From NCBI GenBank assembly GCA_003963305.1, contig RXJR01000022.1, positions 1-64,000 on the forward strand: DNA of 64,000 bases, in the 5' to 3' direction. The position numbers were made by a program, and so were the translations under genes. The notes under the pieces were generated by a model. That model searched no databases. It worked only from the letters and a program-made list of their open reading frames with translations, and had not been told where the DNA came from. Origin of the DNA: Candidatus Melainabacteria bacterium. Its GTDB lineage: Bacteria > Cyanobacteriota > Vampirovibrionia > Obscuribacterales > Obscuribacteraceae. Shown in pieces: positions 1 through 8,937 of this stretch. Numbering within the stretch: position 1 is the stretch's first letter; each line of letters begins with the position of its first letter.

Positions 1-157
1 CAATAACGTGTGTTGTGTTGGCAAGGCTGAAATGCCTTGTGGCGTGGTCATCTCGGGATGCCTGCCTCGGAAATGAAACATAATATACATTATCGGCCCC
101 AGTGGTGCCCTCTCACGCCTGGACATTTGGGATGGATTATCGAGGGCCGTTAGTTTG

Positions 158-991
158 CTACGCCAGGTTGGGTGATGCCAGGTTCGATTTTGCCAGGGTG
201 TCACCATGTGGGTTTACTGAGGCCGCCCCAGCCCATAGCTTAAACGCATCTGCTTCAGCGTTTCGATTCATAGCTCTCAAAAGATTGACGTAGTTTGCAT
301 AAAGCGTTTGAACCACAGGATTTGTTCTACCTAGTTCTCTGGTGCGGATGCGAATTGCCTGCAGATAGTATTTCTCGGCAAAGAGAAGCTTTTTCTGAGC
401 ATGGTAAAGCATGGCTAGATTATTAGCTGCCATACCGACGTCGCGATGATCGGGACCTTTCAGTTTTTCGTAAATGGTGAGTACTTCAACGCAAATTGGT
501 TCAGCTTGCTCGTATCTTTTCATGTTGTAGTAAATGCCGGCAAGGTTGTTCAGACAAGAAGCGACCTTTGTATTCTCACCGCCCCAGACGTTTACGACCA
601 CATCAAAAGCTCGTTTGCAGAACAATTCGGCTTGCTCATAGCGCCCGAGTGAATAGTAGAGGCTGGCAAGATTATCCAGAGTGAGAGCGAGACGCTCATC
701 ATCATTTTGAAAGTCTTTGCATTCGATTAGGGCCGCGAGCCACATCGCCTCGGCCTGGCTGTAATTGCCGTTCTTCGCGGCCAGTTCAGCGCTCTTTTTG
801 TAATGCCACCAATCGCGAGTTCCGAATGTCAGTTGCAAGGTCGTCTCACCGGCCTGTTGTGGTGGTCGTACTGTCTTGAACTGACCAGAATCTCTCGGGT
901 CAACATCACGTACTAATTGTCCAAAGCTCTGTTTGAATTCGATGGAATCTGTCACCGCGGTGCAAAGATTGGGGGTATATGCATTAACCAT
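158..991 (-). CDS. TPR protein, kinesin-light-chain type repeats
   Basis: A 277-residue soluble protein. The middle (about residues 65-240) is a run of tetratricopeptide repeats about 42 residues apart, each with the LA.LY...GRYEQAE-type pattern seen in kinesin-light-chain-like TPRs. The units around LASLYYSLGRYEQAE, LAGIYYNMKRYEQAE and LAMLYHAQKKLLFAE are clear. Such repeats form a superhelical protein-binding scaffold. No enzyme domain, signal peptide or membrane segment is visible, so the partner is unknown. The first 60 residues and the last 30 are not repeat-like. The ATG at 991 is preceded at nine bases by GGAG, which supports this start. It is followed upstream by a 478-bp gene-free stretch, so it probably has its own promoter. 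Confidence 0.8.
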   Translation of the reverse strand: MVNAYTPNLCTAVTDSIEFKQSFGQLVRDVDPRDSGQFKTVRPPQQAGETTLQLTFGTRDWWHYKKSAELAAKNGNYSQAEAMWLAALIECKDFQNDDERLALTLDNLASLYYSLGRYEQAELFCKRAFDVVVNVWGGENTKVASCLNNLAGIYYNMKRYEQAEPICVEVLTIYEKLKGPDHRDVGMAANNLAMLYHAQKKLLFAEKYYLQAIRIRTRELGRTNPVVQTLYANYVNLLRAMNRNAEADAFKLWAGAASVNPHGDTLAKSNLASPNLA

Positions 992-1469
992 CAGGCATGC
1001 TCCGTAGTAAAAGAAAATTGGGGGCGTGGGCTAGATTAGCAATCTATAATTTATTTGTGGCAAAAACGTGGCGGAATTCAAAGTAAGCCCCGGAAAAAAT
1101 CCTGTGCGCCAATGAGTTCCAGCCGCATCCTGGATGAGAAGCAAGTTTCCACTCGGTAGTGGCGAAATCAGATTAAGCTTTGGCGGTAGGTGCTCCTAGT
1201 CGCATAGAACTGTCGACAATACGACAAGTAGTACATTCGTGTATTTATAAATAACCAAAGTCGACATGTGTACAAGATCACTTGTTTACAAGACAAACAG
1301 TCAATCAATTGTCTGTTTAAATCTTCGATTAATCAAAAAGTTAAACAGTTGAATGTTCAGCCCGTTGTCCTGAGTACGATGGACCTTCCGGTTAACTGGA
1401 ACTTGCCCGACAAATGCGGACCCTTCCGCATGCCAAACTTCATATCAGAGTCCTTTTGGCAGGACAAGT
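992..1469. other. Intergenic region, no gene seen
   Basis: This is a 478-bp A+T-rich stretch between two genes that both read on the minus strand. It must hold the promoter of the downstream TPR gene. A TATAGAT-like minus-10 candidate lies near 1045 on the minus strand, but I see no convincing minus-35 at the right distance. Open frames on the plus strand have no ribosome-binding site and no recognisable protein pattern. Confidence 0.4.
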
Positions 1470-2993
1470 CTAGGGCGTCGATTCTGATGGTCTCGATGCG
1501 TTAGCGTCCGTCGCGCCCTCTTCTGCGGGCTTCTCGTCATTGGCAACGACGGTTATGATGACCGCATCTTTGTCGTCGATGTTGTTGGCAAATGGGTCAA
1601 AACTCAGTTGCGGTGCCAGGTCATCGAGATTCAGTGATTTCAAAAGCGCTTCCGCTGTGTCAATGGAAGTTGCTGCGGACGAAACTTCTGGCTGCTTCGA
1701 TTGTGTCGCCGCCAGTTCTTTCAATTGCTTTGTGAGCGGCTCCAGGACTAAGTTTGGCATGCTGAACTGATGGACACTTCCGTTCGATGAAAGTATTGAT
1801 AGTCTGCCACCACTCATGGTGCTATGCGATTCGACCTCAGAAACCTGATCTAATTCGATGCTGACACGAGTACTTCCAAACCAGGTAGAGAATGCCTCAG
1901 GTACAAAGACAAGTCGGCGAGAAGTGAGCACGAATCGTCCTGGCTTATCCTTATAAAAGGTGAGAAAAAAGGATTTGATCACAGACTCGCCTGGCTGCGG
2001 TTTAAAGCGCGAACCTGAGAAAACAACGGTAAAGAGAATGCCGAAAACAACGAATATTGCGGCCCAGGTCGTCAGGAATAGCTTGAGGAACTCACTCGAT
2101 GATTTTTGCAAACGTAGACCATTTGCAATAGAACCTTCACGCATGGCACCGCGCCAATCTCCAGTCTGAGACAACGCGTAACCGAGTCGCCCATGATTAG
2201 CAGGGTTGTTCGGAGCAATGGCTACAGCGTTCTTGTATGCCTCAACTTCTCCCTTGATGTCTCCCAGCTTTCCTAAAGCGGCACCCAGACCAAGATAGGC
2301 GTTTGGATTACTCTTGTTGATTTCAATTGCCCGCTTGTACATCGAAACTGCCTGAGGATAGTCCTTCTTGCGACCAAGTGCAGCGCCAAGGTTCATATAA
2401 GTGTTGAAATCATCGGGATCCAATGCAAGTGCCTTATTGAAGGCACTGATAGCAAGGTCATAATCTTCCAGGCTGGCAAGTGACAGACCTAAAATTGAAT
2501 AAGCCGAGCTGTTTGACGGATTGGACGCAATCGCCAGTTTCTCTTCTTCAATAGCTGCTCTGAAACGCTGCTGCAGACCAAAAATCCATCCGATATTGCA
2601 ATGTGCTTCGTCGTTATTTGGATCTAGATTCAGCGCTTTACGCTCTTCCTCAAGGGCGGCTGCAAGGTTTCCTCCCATCGAGAGAGCGTGACCTAATCGC
2701 TGATGGGCAGAGGGGTTTTGCGGATCTGATTTGACTGCTTCGGTGTAGGTTTCGATCGCTTTCGAAGTTTGATCCGCTTGAAGTAAATCATCACCGCGTT
2801 CTATTAGCTGGCTAACTGCTGAATTGGCATGCTTCGCTTCCGGAGCTCCGGGCTTGGTTCCTGGCCCTTGTTCGGACCCGGGAGAATCGTGCAAGTTCGG
2901 CGAATTTGCCGAGTTCGTTTGACTCCATGCGGGTGCACCACATGACACTAATGCCATGAGAGAGACTGATAAGGCTGGATGAAACAATTTCAT
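1470..2993 (-). CDS. Exported TPR protein with membrane segment and GRAM/PH-like domain
   Basis: A 507-residue protein with an N-terminal signal peptide (hydrophobic core LSVSLMALVSCGAPAWS). A low-complexity linker follows, then about seven canonical 34-residue TPRs (about residues 62-290) with typical NP.N..AY..LG patterns. Next comes one membrane helix (about 305-330, TTWAAIFVVFGILFTVVF). A domain of about 80 residues follows with the pattern GRFVLTSRRLVFVP...STRVSIELDQVSEV, which looks like a GRAM or bacterial PH fold. The acidic tail (about 430-507) is low complexity. By topology the TPRs would sit outside the cytoplasmic membrane and the PH-like domain inside. A role as an envelope scaffold is inferred. 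The combination of TPR and PH-like domain on opposite faces of one membrane is unusual. Confidence 0.75.
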   Translation of the reverse strand: MKLFHPALSVSLMALVSCGAPAWSQTNSANSPNLHDSPGSEQGPGTKPGAPEAKHANSAVSQLIERGDDLLQADQTSKAIETYTEAVKSDPQNPSAHQRLGHALSMGGNLAAALEEERKALNLDPNNDEAHCNIGWIFGLQQRFRAAIEEEKLAIASNPSNSSAYSILGLSLASLEDYDLAISAFNKALALDPDDFNTYMNLGAALGRKKDYPQAVSMYKRAIEINKSNPNAYLGLGAALGKLGDIKGEVEAYKNAVAIAPNNPANHGRLGYALSQTGDWRGAMREGSIANGLRLQKSSSEFLKLFLTTWAAIFVVFGILFTVVFSGSRFKPQPGESVIKSFFLTFYKDKPGRFVLTSRRLVFVPEAFSTWFGSTRVSIELDQVSEVESHSTMSGGRLSILSSNGSVHQFSMPNLVLEPLTKQLKELAATQSKQPEVSSAATSIDTAEALLKSLNLDDLAPQLSFDPFANNIDDKDAVIITVVANDEKPAEEGATDANASRPSESTP

Positions 2994-3142
2994 TTAGTAA
3001 GTAAATGGTGGCGTAGCCAGTATCTAAAGCTAGAGTAGCTTAAGCGGGGCGACTACGCAACAAGGCGTCACTGATTGTCAGGTATTGCTCAGGTGTGCTT
3101 GTGTTCACCTGCTAAACTAGTTGAATCAAATTGGCGACATGT

Positions 3143-4300
3143 ATGGCACCACTAGACGGAATCAAGGTAATCGACTTTACTCATCTTTTGCCGGGAGAGT
3201 TGTGTTCAACCGCCCTGAGTGACCTTGGTTGCGCTGTTCTTCGCATTGAGCCCTTGACCGCAACCCTTGGGCAAATGTTGCCACCTATCATCGACGGTCA
3301 CAGTCTGTACTTTTGGAGTCTACATCGAAACAAACAGCGCATTTCGGTGGACTTGAAAAAGGCAGACGGCGTCAAAATCGCAAGGCGCGTGATAAAGGAT
3401 GCTGACGTTCTGATTGAGAATTTTCGCCCCGGTGTTATGGACAGACTCGGGCTTGGCTACGAGGCGATGAGCGCGCTCAATCCAGGTCTCATTTATTGCT
3501 CAATATCTGGATACGGTCAGTCTGGCTCCTGGAGCGAGAAGCCTGGGCACGATCTGAATTTGATTGCCGAATCAGGCGTACTGGCAATGAATGCAAGAGA
3601 CGGTGAAAAACCGATACTGCCTTCGGTGCTCGTTTCTGACTATACTTCCGCCATGTACGCTGCAATCCGCATAGCAAGCCAGCTCTATGAGAGACAGCGC
3701 ACAAATGCGGGTATTCACATTGATGTCAGTATGTTCGAGTCCGCTCTCTCAACGATGGGCATTATGGGCACAGCTTTGCTGTATGAAGAACTTCATCCGG
3801 AAGTTGGACACTATGAGTATCCCAGAGAACTGCCTAACTATACCGTTTACGAATGCAGCGACCAGAGATACCTGGCGGTAGCGGCGCTGGAAGCACCATT
3901 CTGGAAGACCTTTTGCGAGAAGGCCGGCATTCCTGAATTAGCGGACAAAGTGGTCAAAAGTGTTGATCAGGAAATCTCTAACAAGATTGCTGCTGTAATT
4001 CGTCAAAAGCCGCTTAGTGATTGGATTTCAATATTTGAAAATACGAACTGTTGTGTATCTCCGGTAAGCACGATCGAGGAGGCACTGCGGCACCCGCCTG
4101 TACAAGAGCATGGTGTTGTTCACCACATGTCTCACCCCATATTGGGAGACGTTCCACAGGTCTCATCACCGTTGTCCGAATCAATGGCAGCCAGCACTGC
4201 CTACGATGACAGAGCTGAGCAGAGCGCCAGTGTCTTGAGCGAACTCGGCTACTCGATTGAGCAAATCAGTCAACTCAAGCTGGAAAAGGTCATTCTCTAA
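3143..4300 (+). CDS. CoA-transferase family III, alpha-methylacyl-CoA racemase-like
   Basis: A 385-residue CaiB/BaiF (type III CoA-transferase) family protein. It begins with the family's LDGIKVIDFTHLLPGELC segment and carries RNKQRISVDLK and ENFRPGVMDRLGLGYE. Three residues that do acid-base chemistry in alpha-methylacyl-CoA racemase appear conserved: His in KPGHDLN, Asp in LVSDYTSAM and Glu in VAALEAPFW. A 2-methylacyl-CoA epimerase role in branched-chain lipid breakdown is therefore more likely than formyl- or carnitine-CoA transfer. An in-frame TTG lies 12 bases upstream, but the ATG at 3143 gives the normal family N-terminus. It converges on an acyl-CoA synthetase 16 bp away, and an acyl-CoA dehydrogenase lies at the other end of the window. 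Confidence 0.8.
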   Translation: MAPLDGIKVIDFTHLLPGELCSTALSDLGCAVLRIEPLTATLGQMLPPIIDGHSLYFWSLHRNKQRISVDLKKADGVKIARRVIKDADVLIENFRPGVMDRLGLGYEAMSALNPGLIYCSISGYGQSGSWSEKPGHDLNLIAESGVLAMNARDGEKPILPSVLVSDYTSAMYAAIRIASQLYERQRTNAGIHIDVSMFESALSTMGIMGTALLYEELHPEVGHYEYPRELPNYTVYECSDQRYLAVAALEAPFWKTFCEKAGIPELADKVVKSVDQEISNKIAAVIRQKPLSDWISIFENTNCCVSPVSTIEEALRHPPVQEHGVVHHMSHPILGDVPQVSSPLSESMAASTAYDDRAEQSASVLSELGYSIEQISQLKLEKVIL

Positions 4301-4316
4301 TCTCCGCGATAGGTCA

Positions 4317-5900
4317 CTAGTTGACCTTCCTGGCGCTTGCGGCCCAATACTTTTCGCGCAAGCCTTTTTTGAAGATTTTCCCACTGCCGGTTTTCGGCAA
4401 CTCTTTCTCGAATTCCACCGTGCGTGGTGCCTTGAAGCGACCCAGTCTTTCATGGACAAATTCGATCAATTCAGACTCACTGGCTGTTTGCCCCTCTTTG
4501 AGAACGACGATGGCTTTCACCGACTCTCCCCATTTCTCGTCGGGAACACCGAGGACAGCACACTCCAGTACAGCACTATGTTCATAAAGTGCGTACTCTA
4601 CTTCTGTGGAGTAGACATTCTCACCGCCAGTAATGATCATGTCTTTCTTTCTGTCGCAGATATTGATGTAGCCTTCGCTGTCTACCACGGCCATGTCGCC
4701 TGTATGAATCCAGCCATCGATCAGGGTCTGGGCTGTGGTGTCTGGTTGTTTCCAGTATCCTGAAAATACAACAGGACCGCGGGCGATAATCTCACCAACT
4801 TCTGTGTTGTCTTTTTTCACCTCCACTCCGTCTTCGTTCACGACCTTTACTTCAACTGCAATAAAAGGTCTGCCGGTTTTGCTTTTTAGCTCTAACAATT
4901 TTTCTTCCGGCAAGGAGCGAAGATGCGCTTTGGGAGCACTTATTGTAAGGAAAGGGCTGGTTTCGGTCATCCCATAAAACTGCATATAATCGCAACTGAA
5001 TTCCTGAACTATTCCCTTCACCTGCTCAGGTGCAATAGGCGAGCCTGCAGTCAGGATTAAGCGGAGTTTCGGAAATTTATAGTGTTTCAGTTTCGGGCTG
5101 TGCATTAACGCATTCACCATGGTCGGTACCATGGCTGTAAGTGTGACTTCTTCATCGGCAAGAGTTTTTAGAACCTCCTCGGCTTTGAAATACGGCGCAA
5201 ACGTGTGTTTACCACCAGCCCAGGTGACTGCCCAGATCGACCAGGCATCCGCCAGGTGAAACATTGGGCCGATGTGCATCCAGGTATCTTCGTCGGTTAG
5301 ACTCAATTCCGTTACTGCACCAAGTGCATTTAAGCAAACGTTTTTGTGGGAGAGCATCACTCCCTTGGCTTTGCCGGTTGTGCCGCTCGTGTAGTAGAGT
5401 TGGGCCAGATCTTCCAGGCCTACGTCTGCCACCGGCATTGGCTTCTTCAAATGCTGTTTCAGAGCAGTCTCATAGTCGATTGTCTTATGACTGAAATTTT
5501 GCCAATCCCTAGCACCGAATGTGATGACCTGCTCGACTGCGGGCGCATCGGGTAGACTCTTGCCTGCACATTCCTTGAAATCAGCGTGGAGGAATAGAGC
5601 GCGGGCTTCGGAGTCGTTGAGAATAATTGCTACTTCGTGCGGGGAGAGGCGAAAATTGATCGGGTTTAGAATCACACCGGTGATCGCGCAAGCATAGTAG
5701 ATTTCCATGAGCTCGTGCCCGTTGGGGCAGAGCACGGCTACGACAGAACCCTTTTCGTAACCAGACTCGATTAAGAAATTTGCTAGAGCAGAGACGCGCT
5801 GCGCGAACTGTTCGTAAGTAAAACGTTTATCGCCATCGACAATTGCTTCTTTTTGAGGCCACAGGGTAATTGCTTTATTCAATGTCAGGTATAGGTTCAT
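4317..5900 (-). CDS. Long-chain acyl-CoA synthetase (AMP-forming)
   Basis: A 527-residue ANL-superfamily adenylate-forming enzyme that activates a carboxylic acid, probably a fatty acid, to its CoA thioester using ATP. The phosphate-binding motif YTSGTTGKAKGV (about residue 170) is intact. So are the hinge segment GWIHTGDMAVVDSEGY, the adenylate-binding DRKKDMIITGGENV and the C-terminal catalytic lysine region PKTGSGKI. Length and motif order match the FadD/medium-chain ligase group, and the substrate cannot be told from sequence. It is cytoplasmic with no signal peptide. It is transcribed toward the racemase-like gene; together they suggest uptake of methyl-branched or ordinary fatty acids into beta-oxidation. 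Confidence 0.88.
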   Translation of the reverse strand: MNLYLTLNKAITLWPQKEAIVDGDKRFTYEQFAQRVSALANFLIESGYEKGSVVAVLCPNGHELMEIYYACAITGVILNPINFRLSPHEVAIILNDSEARALFLHADFKECAGKSLPDAPAVEQVITFGARDWQNFSHKTIDYETALKQHLKKPMPVADVGLEDLAQLYYTSGTTGKAKGVMLSHKNVCLNALGAVTELSLTDEDTWMHIGPMFHLADAWSIWAVTWAGGKHTFAPYFKAEEVLKTLADEEVTLTAMVPTMVNALMHSPKLKHYKFPKLRLILTAGSPIAPEQVKGIVQEFSCDYMQFYGMTETSPFLTISAPKAHLRSLPEEKLLELKSKTGRPFIAVEVKVVNEDGVEVKKDNTEVGEIIARGPVVFSGYWKQPDTTAQTLIDGWIHTGDMAVVDSEGYINICDRKKDMIITGGENVYSTEVEYALYEHSAVLECAVLGVPDEKWGESVKAIVVLKEGQTASESELIEFVHERLGRFKAPRTVEFEKELPKTGSGKIFKKGLREKYWAASARKVN

Positions 5901-6045
5901 TTTCTACTGCCGTTAATGACTGCGAGGGACCTTATGTAGGCGCGCTCAAGTATCCTTATGACTCCGCTTATATCCTACTAGACAGAGGGCTGAAAAGGTC
6001 GCAGATGAAGCGTCTTTAGCTTATTGCCCGAGTGGACAGAAAGGA

Positions 6046-6071
6046 AAGAGCGCATCCTGCGACGCGCTCTT
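6046..6071 (-). terminator. Hairpin downstream of icd
   Basis: An 8-bp perfect stem (AAGAGCGC with GCGCTCTT) and 10-nt loop lie 31 bp past the icd stop on the minus strand, followed by a moderately T-rich TCCTTTCTG. This is a plausible intrinsic terminator, though the U tract is broken. Confidence 0.5.
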
Positions 6072-6101
6072 GCTGAATTTCATCACTGCAAATGCAGATG
6101 A

Positions 6102-7358
6102 TTACATGTTTTCGATGATGTGACTTGCGAATTCGCTTGTTTTCACTTTCTTCGCGCCTTCCATCAATCTTTCCAAATCGTAGGTCACCGTCTTCTTCTG
6201 AATCGATGTGGCAATGCCCTTCTCGATCAGTCTGGCAGCTTCGGTCCAGCCCATGAAGTCAAACATCATTACGCCGGAGAGAATTACCGAGCCAGGGTTG
6301 ATCACGTCTTTGTCAGCGTACTTGGGAGCAGTACCGTGAGTCGCTTCGAAGATAGCGCAGTTGTCGCCGATATTGGCGCCAGGAGCGATTCCCAGTCCGC
6401 CTACTTGTGCTGCACAAGCATCAGACAGATAGTCGCCGTTCAAGTTGGTAGTGGCGAGCACTGAGTATTCGTCAGGTCTTGTCAATACTTGTTGGAACAT
6501 CGAGTCGGCAATGCGATCGTTGATCAAGATTTTGCCGGCAGGTGTTTTGCCGTCATGGTCGGCCCAGAGTTTTTCTTCGCTAATCGTTTGAGCAGCGAAC
6601 TCTTCTTCAGCCAACATGTATCCCCAGTCTCTGAAAGCGCCTTCAGTGAATTTCTGAATGTTGCCTTTGTGCACCAGCGTGACCGACTTCAAATTGTGAC
6701 GGATGGCATGTTCGATCGCTCTGCGAACCAATCTCTGCGAACCAAATTTCGAAATCGGTTTGATACCGATACCTGAATCGGGGCGGATTGTATTCTTGCC
6801 GAATGATTCGATCAATTCGATCAGTTTTTTGGCTTCAGGTGAGCCTGCAACGTATTCGATACCGGAGTAAACGTCTTCTGTGTTCTCGCGGTAGATAACA
6901 ACGTTCAATTTTTCAGGGTGCTTAACTGGTGTAGGCACGCCTTCGAAGTAGCGGACTGGGCGAACGCAGCAGTAGAGGTCGAAAATCTGTCTCAAAGCTA
7001 CGTTCAAGCTGCGGATACCACCGCCAATGGGTGTCGTCAAAGGTCCTTTGATGCCAACACCAAATTCTTTCAAAGCTTCGATAGTATCGTTTGGCAACCA
7101 TTCTTTAGTTTCGTTGTTGGCTTTCTCGCCGGCCAGAACTTCAAACCAGGCAATCTTCTTCTCATCACCATATGCTTTCTGAACAGCAGCGTCGAACACG
7201 CGCTGTGAAGCCTTCCAGATGTCTCTGCCAGTGCCGTCGCCTTCGATGAAAGGAATGATCGGCTTGTTAGGTACAACTGGCTTGCCATCTTTGAATGTGA
7301 TCTTTTCCCCTTGAGGAACTTTCAAGCCGTTATACGTTTTGTCAATTACTTGTCCCAT
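6102..7358 (-). CDS. icd: Isocitrate dehydrogenase, NADP-dependent
   Basis: A 418-residue TCA-cycle enzyme converting isocitrate to 2-oxoglutarate and CO2. The length matches the bacterial homodimeric type I family. The substrate loop [13 protein letters not shown] carries the serine that is phosphorylated in enterobacteria. The block after HGTAP keeps Lys-Tyr (APKYADKD), which is typical of NADP rather than NAD specificity. [12 protein letters not shown] and [13 protein letters not shown] are also present. The ATG at 7358 has AAGGTG eight bases upstream. It is a single gene with a hairpin after it. Isocitrate lyase is not in the window, although a malate synthase is (around 44 kb). Confidence 0.95.
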   Translation of the reverse strand: MGQVIDKTYNGLKVPQGEKITFKDGKPVVPNKPIIPFIEGDGTGRDIWKASQRVFDAAVQKAYGDEKKIAWFEVLAGEKANNETKEWLPNDTIEALKEFGVGIKGPLTTPIGGGIRSLNVALRQIFDLYCCVRPVRYFEGVPTPVKHPEKLNVVIYRENTEDVYSGIEYVAGSPEAKKLIELIESFGKNTIRPDSGIGIKPISKFGSQRLVRRAIEHAIRHNLKSVTLVHKGNIQKFTEGAFRDWGYMLAEEEFAAQTISEEKLWADHDGKTPAGKILINDRIADSMFQQVLTRPDEYSVLATTNLNGDYLSDACAAQVGGLGIAPGANIGDNCAIFEATHGTAPKYADKDVINPGSVILSGVMMFDFMGWTEAARLIEKGIATSIQKKTVTYDLERLMEGAKKVKTSEFASHIIENM

Positions 7359-7553
7359 GTGTTTTCACCTTTTTAGATCGGGTCGCCCCACCCAAATTTA
7401 TCTAAAGACGAGGAGTCAGACGATGATTCCTCCGTCACGCTAGCCATTAAGATTAACAGTTCAGGGGGCAGTCTTAGCAAATGATCAGCTTTTACTAATA
7501 ACGGTGGGGAGCAAGCGCCTGTGCGGCAATGCAAAGGGGAGAGAGACGTCTAA

Positions 7554-8243
7554 ATGGTGAAAACGCAGAATTTGAGCCGGGAAACGCTGGAGCGCAGATA
7601 CCGCTTGCCTGTTCGAATGGACCCGGTCGTGCTCACACACTCGGCTGTGAGGCTGACTCCTCTGGATGTCAGTCGAGACTGCGACGTTCTCTATGAAGTG
7701 TCGAACGGGTCGGCCATAACTAACGAGCTTGGCGCTTTTGCTGCGTACGACGCCGATCAGCTAATCTGGGTCTACATGAACTCTGGTCCATTTGCTGATA
7801 GGCAGAGCTTTGTTCAGTACCTTAAGGCACTTGAGTCTGCTCCAAACGGGCTTGCAATGAGTGTGTTCGACAACAAGACAGGCTTGCCGGTAGGCATAGC
7901 CACGTTCATGAATAATGTGCCGGAACATCTCAAGATCGAGCTGGGAAGCATCTGGTACAGTCCACTCGTGCAGGGCAAAGGTTACAACTTGATTGCCACC
8001 TACTTGATGCTTAAACACGCTTTTGATCTTGGTTACCGTCGAGTTGAGTGGAAGTGTAACGCCTTAAATGAGCGTTCACGAAAGGCGGCGTTGCGCATGG
8101 GGTTTATTTTTGAAGGTGTGCAAGAATCACACTTCATTGTCAAAGATCAAAATCGAGACACAGCCTGGTTCCGCATGCTCGACAGGGAGTGGCCTGAAAA
8201 ACGATTGTTACTGGAGAACTTAATTGCCAGCCTGTCTCAATGA
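7554..8243 (+). CDS. GNAT-family N-acetyltransferase (RimJ/RimL type)
   Basis: A 229-residue protein. Residues about 40-210 follow the RimJ/RimL acetyltransferase pattern: a VRLTPLDV start, GIATFMNNVPEHLKIELGSIWYSP in the central strands, a LVQGKGYNLIATYLMLKHAF acetyl-CoA helix, and WKCNALNERSRKAALRMGFIFEG, which is diagnostic of this subfamily. It would move an acetyl group from acetyl-CoA to an amine such as a protein N-terminus or small molecule; the acceptor is unknown. It is divergent from icd, so the 195-bp gap probably carries both promoters. GGGGAGAGA about ten bases before the ATG is an acceptable ribosome-binding site. Confidence 0.82.
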   Translation: MVKTQNLSRETLERRYRLPVRMDPVVLTHSAVRLTPLDVSRDCDVLYEVSNGSAITNELGAFAAYDADQLIWVYMNSGPFADRQSFVQYLKALESAPNGLAMSVFDNKTGLPVGIATFMNNVPEHLKIELGSIWYSPLVQGKGYNLIATYLMLKHAFDLGYRRVEWKCNALNERSRKAALRMGFIFEGVQESHFIVKDQNRDTAWFRMLDREWPEKRLLLENLIASLSQ

Positions 8244-8339
8244 TACCATCTGTAGTACCAGAATTACCAGGTCTCGATTGGCTGGACAATCGTCGTCAGT
8301 TGCACTAACATTTTTACCCATTGCCACAGTGAGGGTCAT

Positions 8340-8882
8340 ATGCCAAACATCATCGAAATAGCCAAAACCGGAAGAGCAGGGTGTCGCACTTGCAAGCAGC
8401 CGATTGGCAAAGGTGAGCTGCGATTTGGCGAAGAAGTACCGAACGCATTTTCGGCTGGAGATATGACGTACAACTGGCACCATCTGGCATGCGCAGCCAA
8501 GAAAAAACCGTCTGCGCTCAAGCAGGCTCTTGATGATACAGATCAGGAAGTGCCTGACAAAGAAGAGTTGTTAAAGGCGATCGAAGCTAATGCCAAGAAT
8601 GAAAAGCCTACCGTGCTTCCTTACGCGGAATACGCACCAACAGCGCGTGCGGCTTGCATCGGTTGTACTGAAAAGATAGAGAAAGGTCACCTGCGCGTGG
8701 CGATCGAGAGCGAAGACGACGGCTCACCGTTTCCTCGTAGTGGACCGCGGTACCTGCATGTGGCTTGCGTTGCTGAACACGCCGGTGATGACCCGGATGA
8801 GTTTTTCAACAGAGTCAAAGCAAACAGCAAGAATGTCGAGACAAAAGACATGCAAGAGCTGGAATCAGCTCTGCAAGCCTAG
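8340..8882 (+). CDS. Protein with two PARP-type zinc fingers
   Basis: A 180-residue protein built from two copies of a zinc finger that matches the PARP type. Copy 1 has Cys15, Cys18, His48 and Cys51; copy 2 has Cys106, Cys109, His140 and Cys143. Both are C-x2-C-x(29-30)-H-x2-C, the spacing of the DNA-nick-sensing fingers of eukaryotic poly(ADP-ribose) polymerase 1. Each also has the family's I.KG.LR motif after the CxxC (IGKGELRFG and IEKGHLRVA) and an aromatic shortly before the His (W46, Y138). No catalytic ADP-ribosyltransferase domain is fused. A DNA-end or DNA-break-binding role is inferred. The ATG has GAGG six bases before it. It is convergent with the START-like gene, and no DNA repair gene is adjacent. 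Confidence 0.72.
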   Translation: MPNIIEIAKTGRAGCRTCKQPIGKGELRFGEEVPNAFSAGDMTYNWHHLACAAKKKPSALKQALDDTDQEVPDKEELLKAIEANAKNEKPTVLPYAEYAPTARAACIGCTEKIEKGHLRVAIESEDDGSPFPRSGPRYLHVACVAEHAGDDPDEFFNRVKANSKNVETKDMQELESALQA

Positions 8883-8937
8883 ATCACCAACAGTCCTCAG
8901 CTAATAAGCCAGGAGCACTCAGCTAGCAGCTAGAGGC

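Noticed and set aside
19-42. CAAGGC/GCCTTG hairpin near the left edge as terminator of the first gene
   Set aside because: Only six base pairs, over 110 bp from the stop codon, and no T run on the minus strand.
1268-1504. 78-codon plus-strand frame between the two TPR genes
   Set aside because: Its end runs antisense into a well-supported gene, and it has no ribosome-binding site or recognisable pattern.
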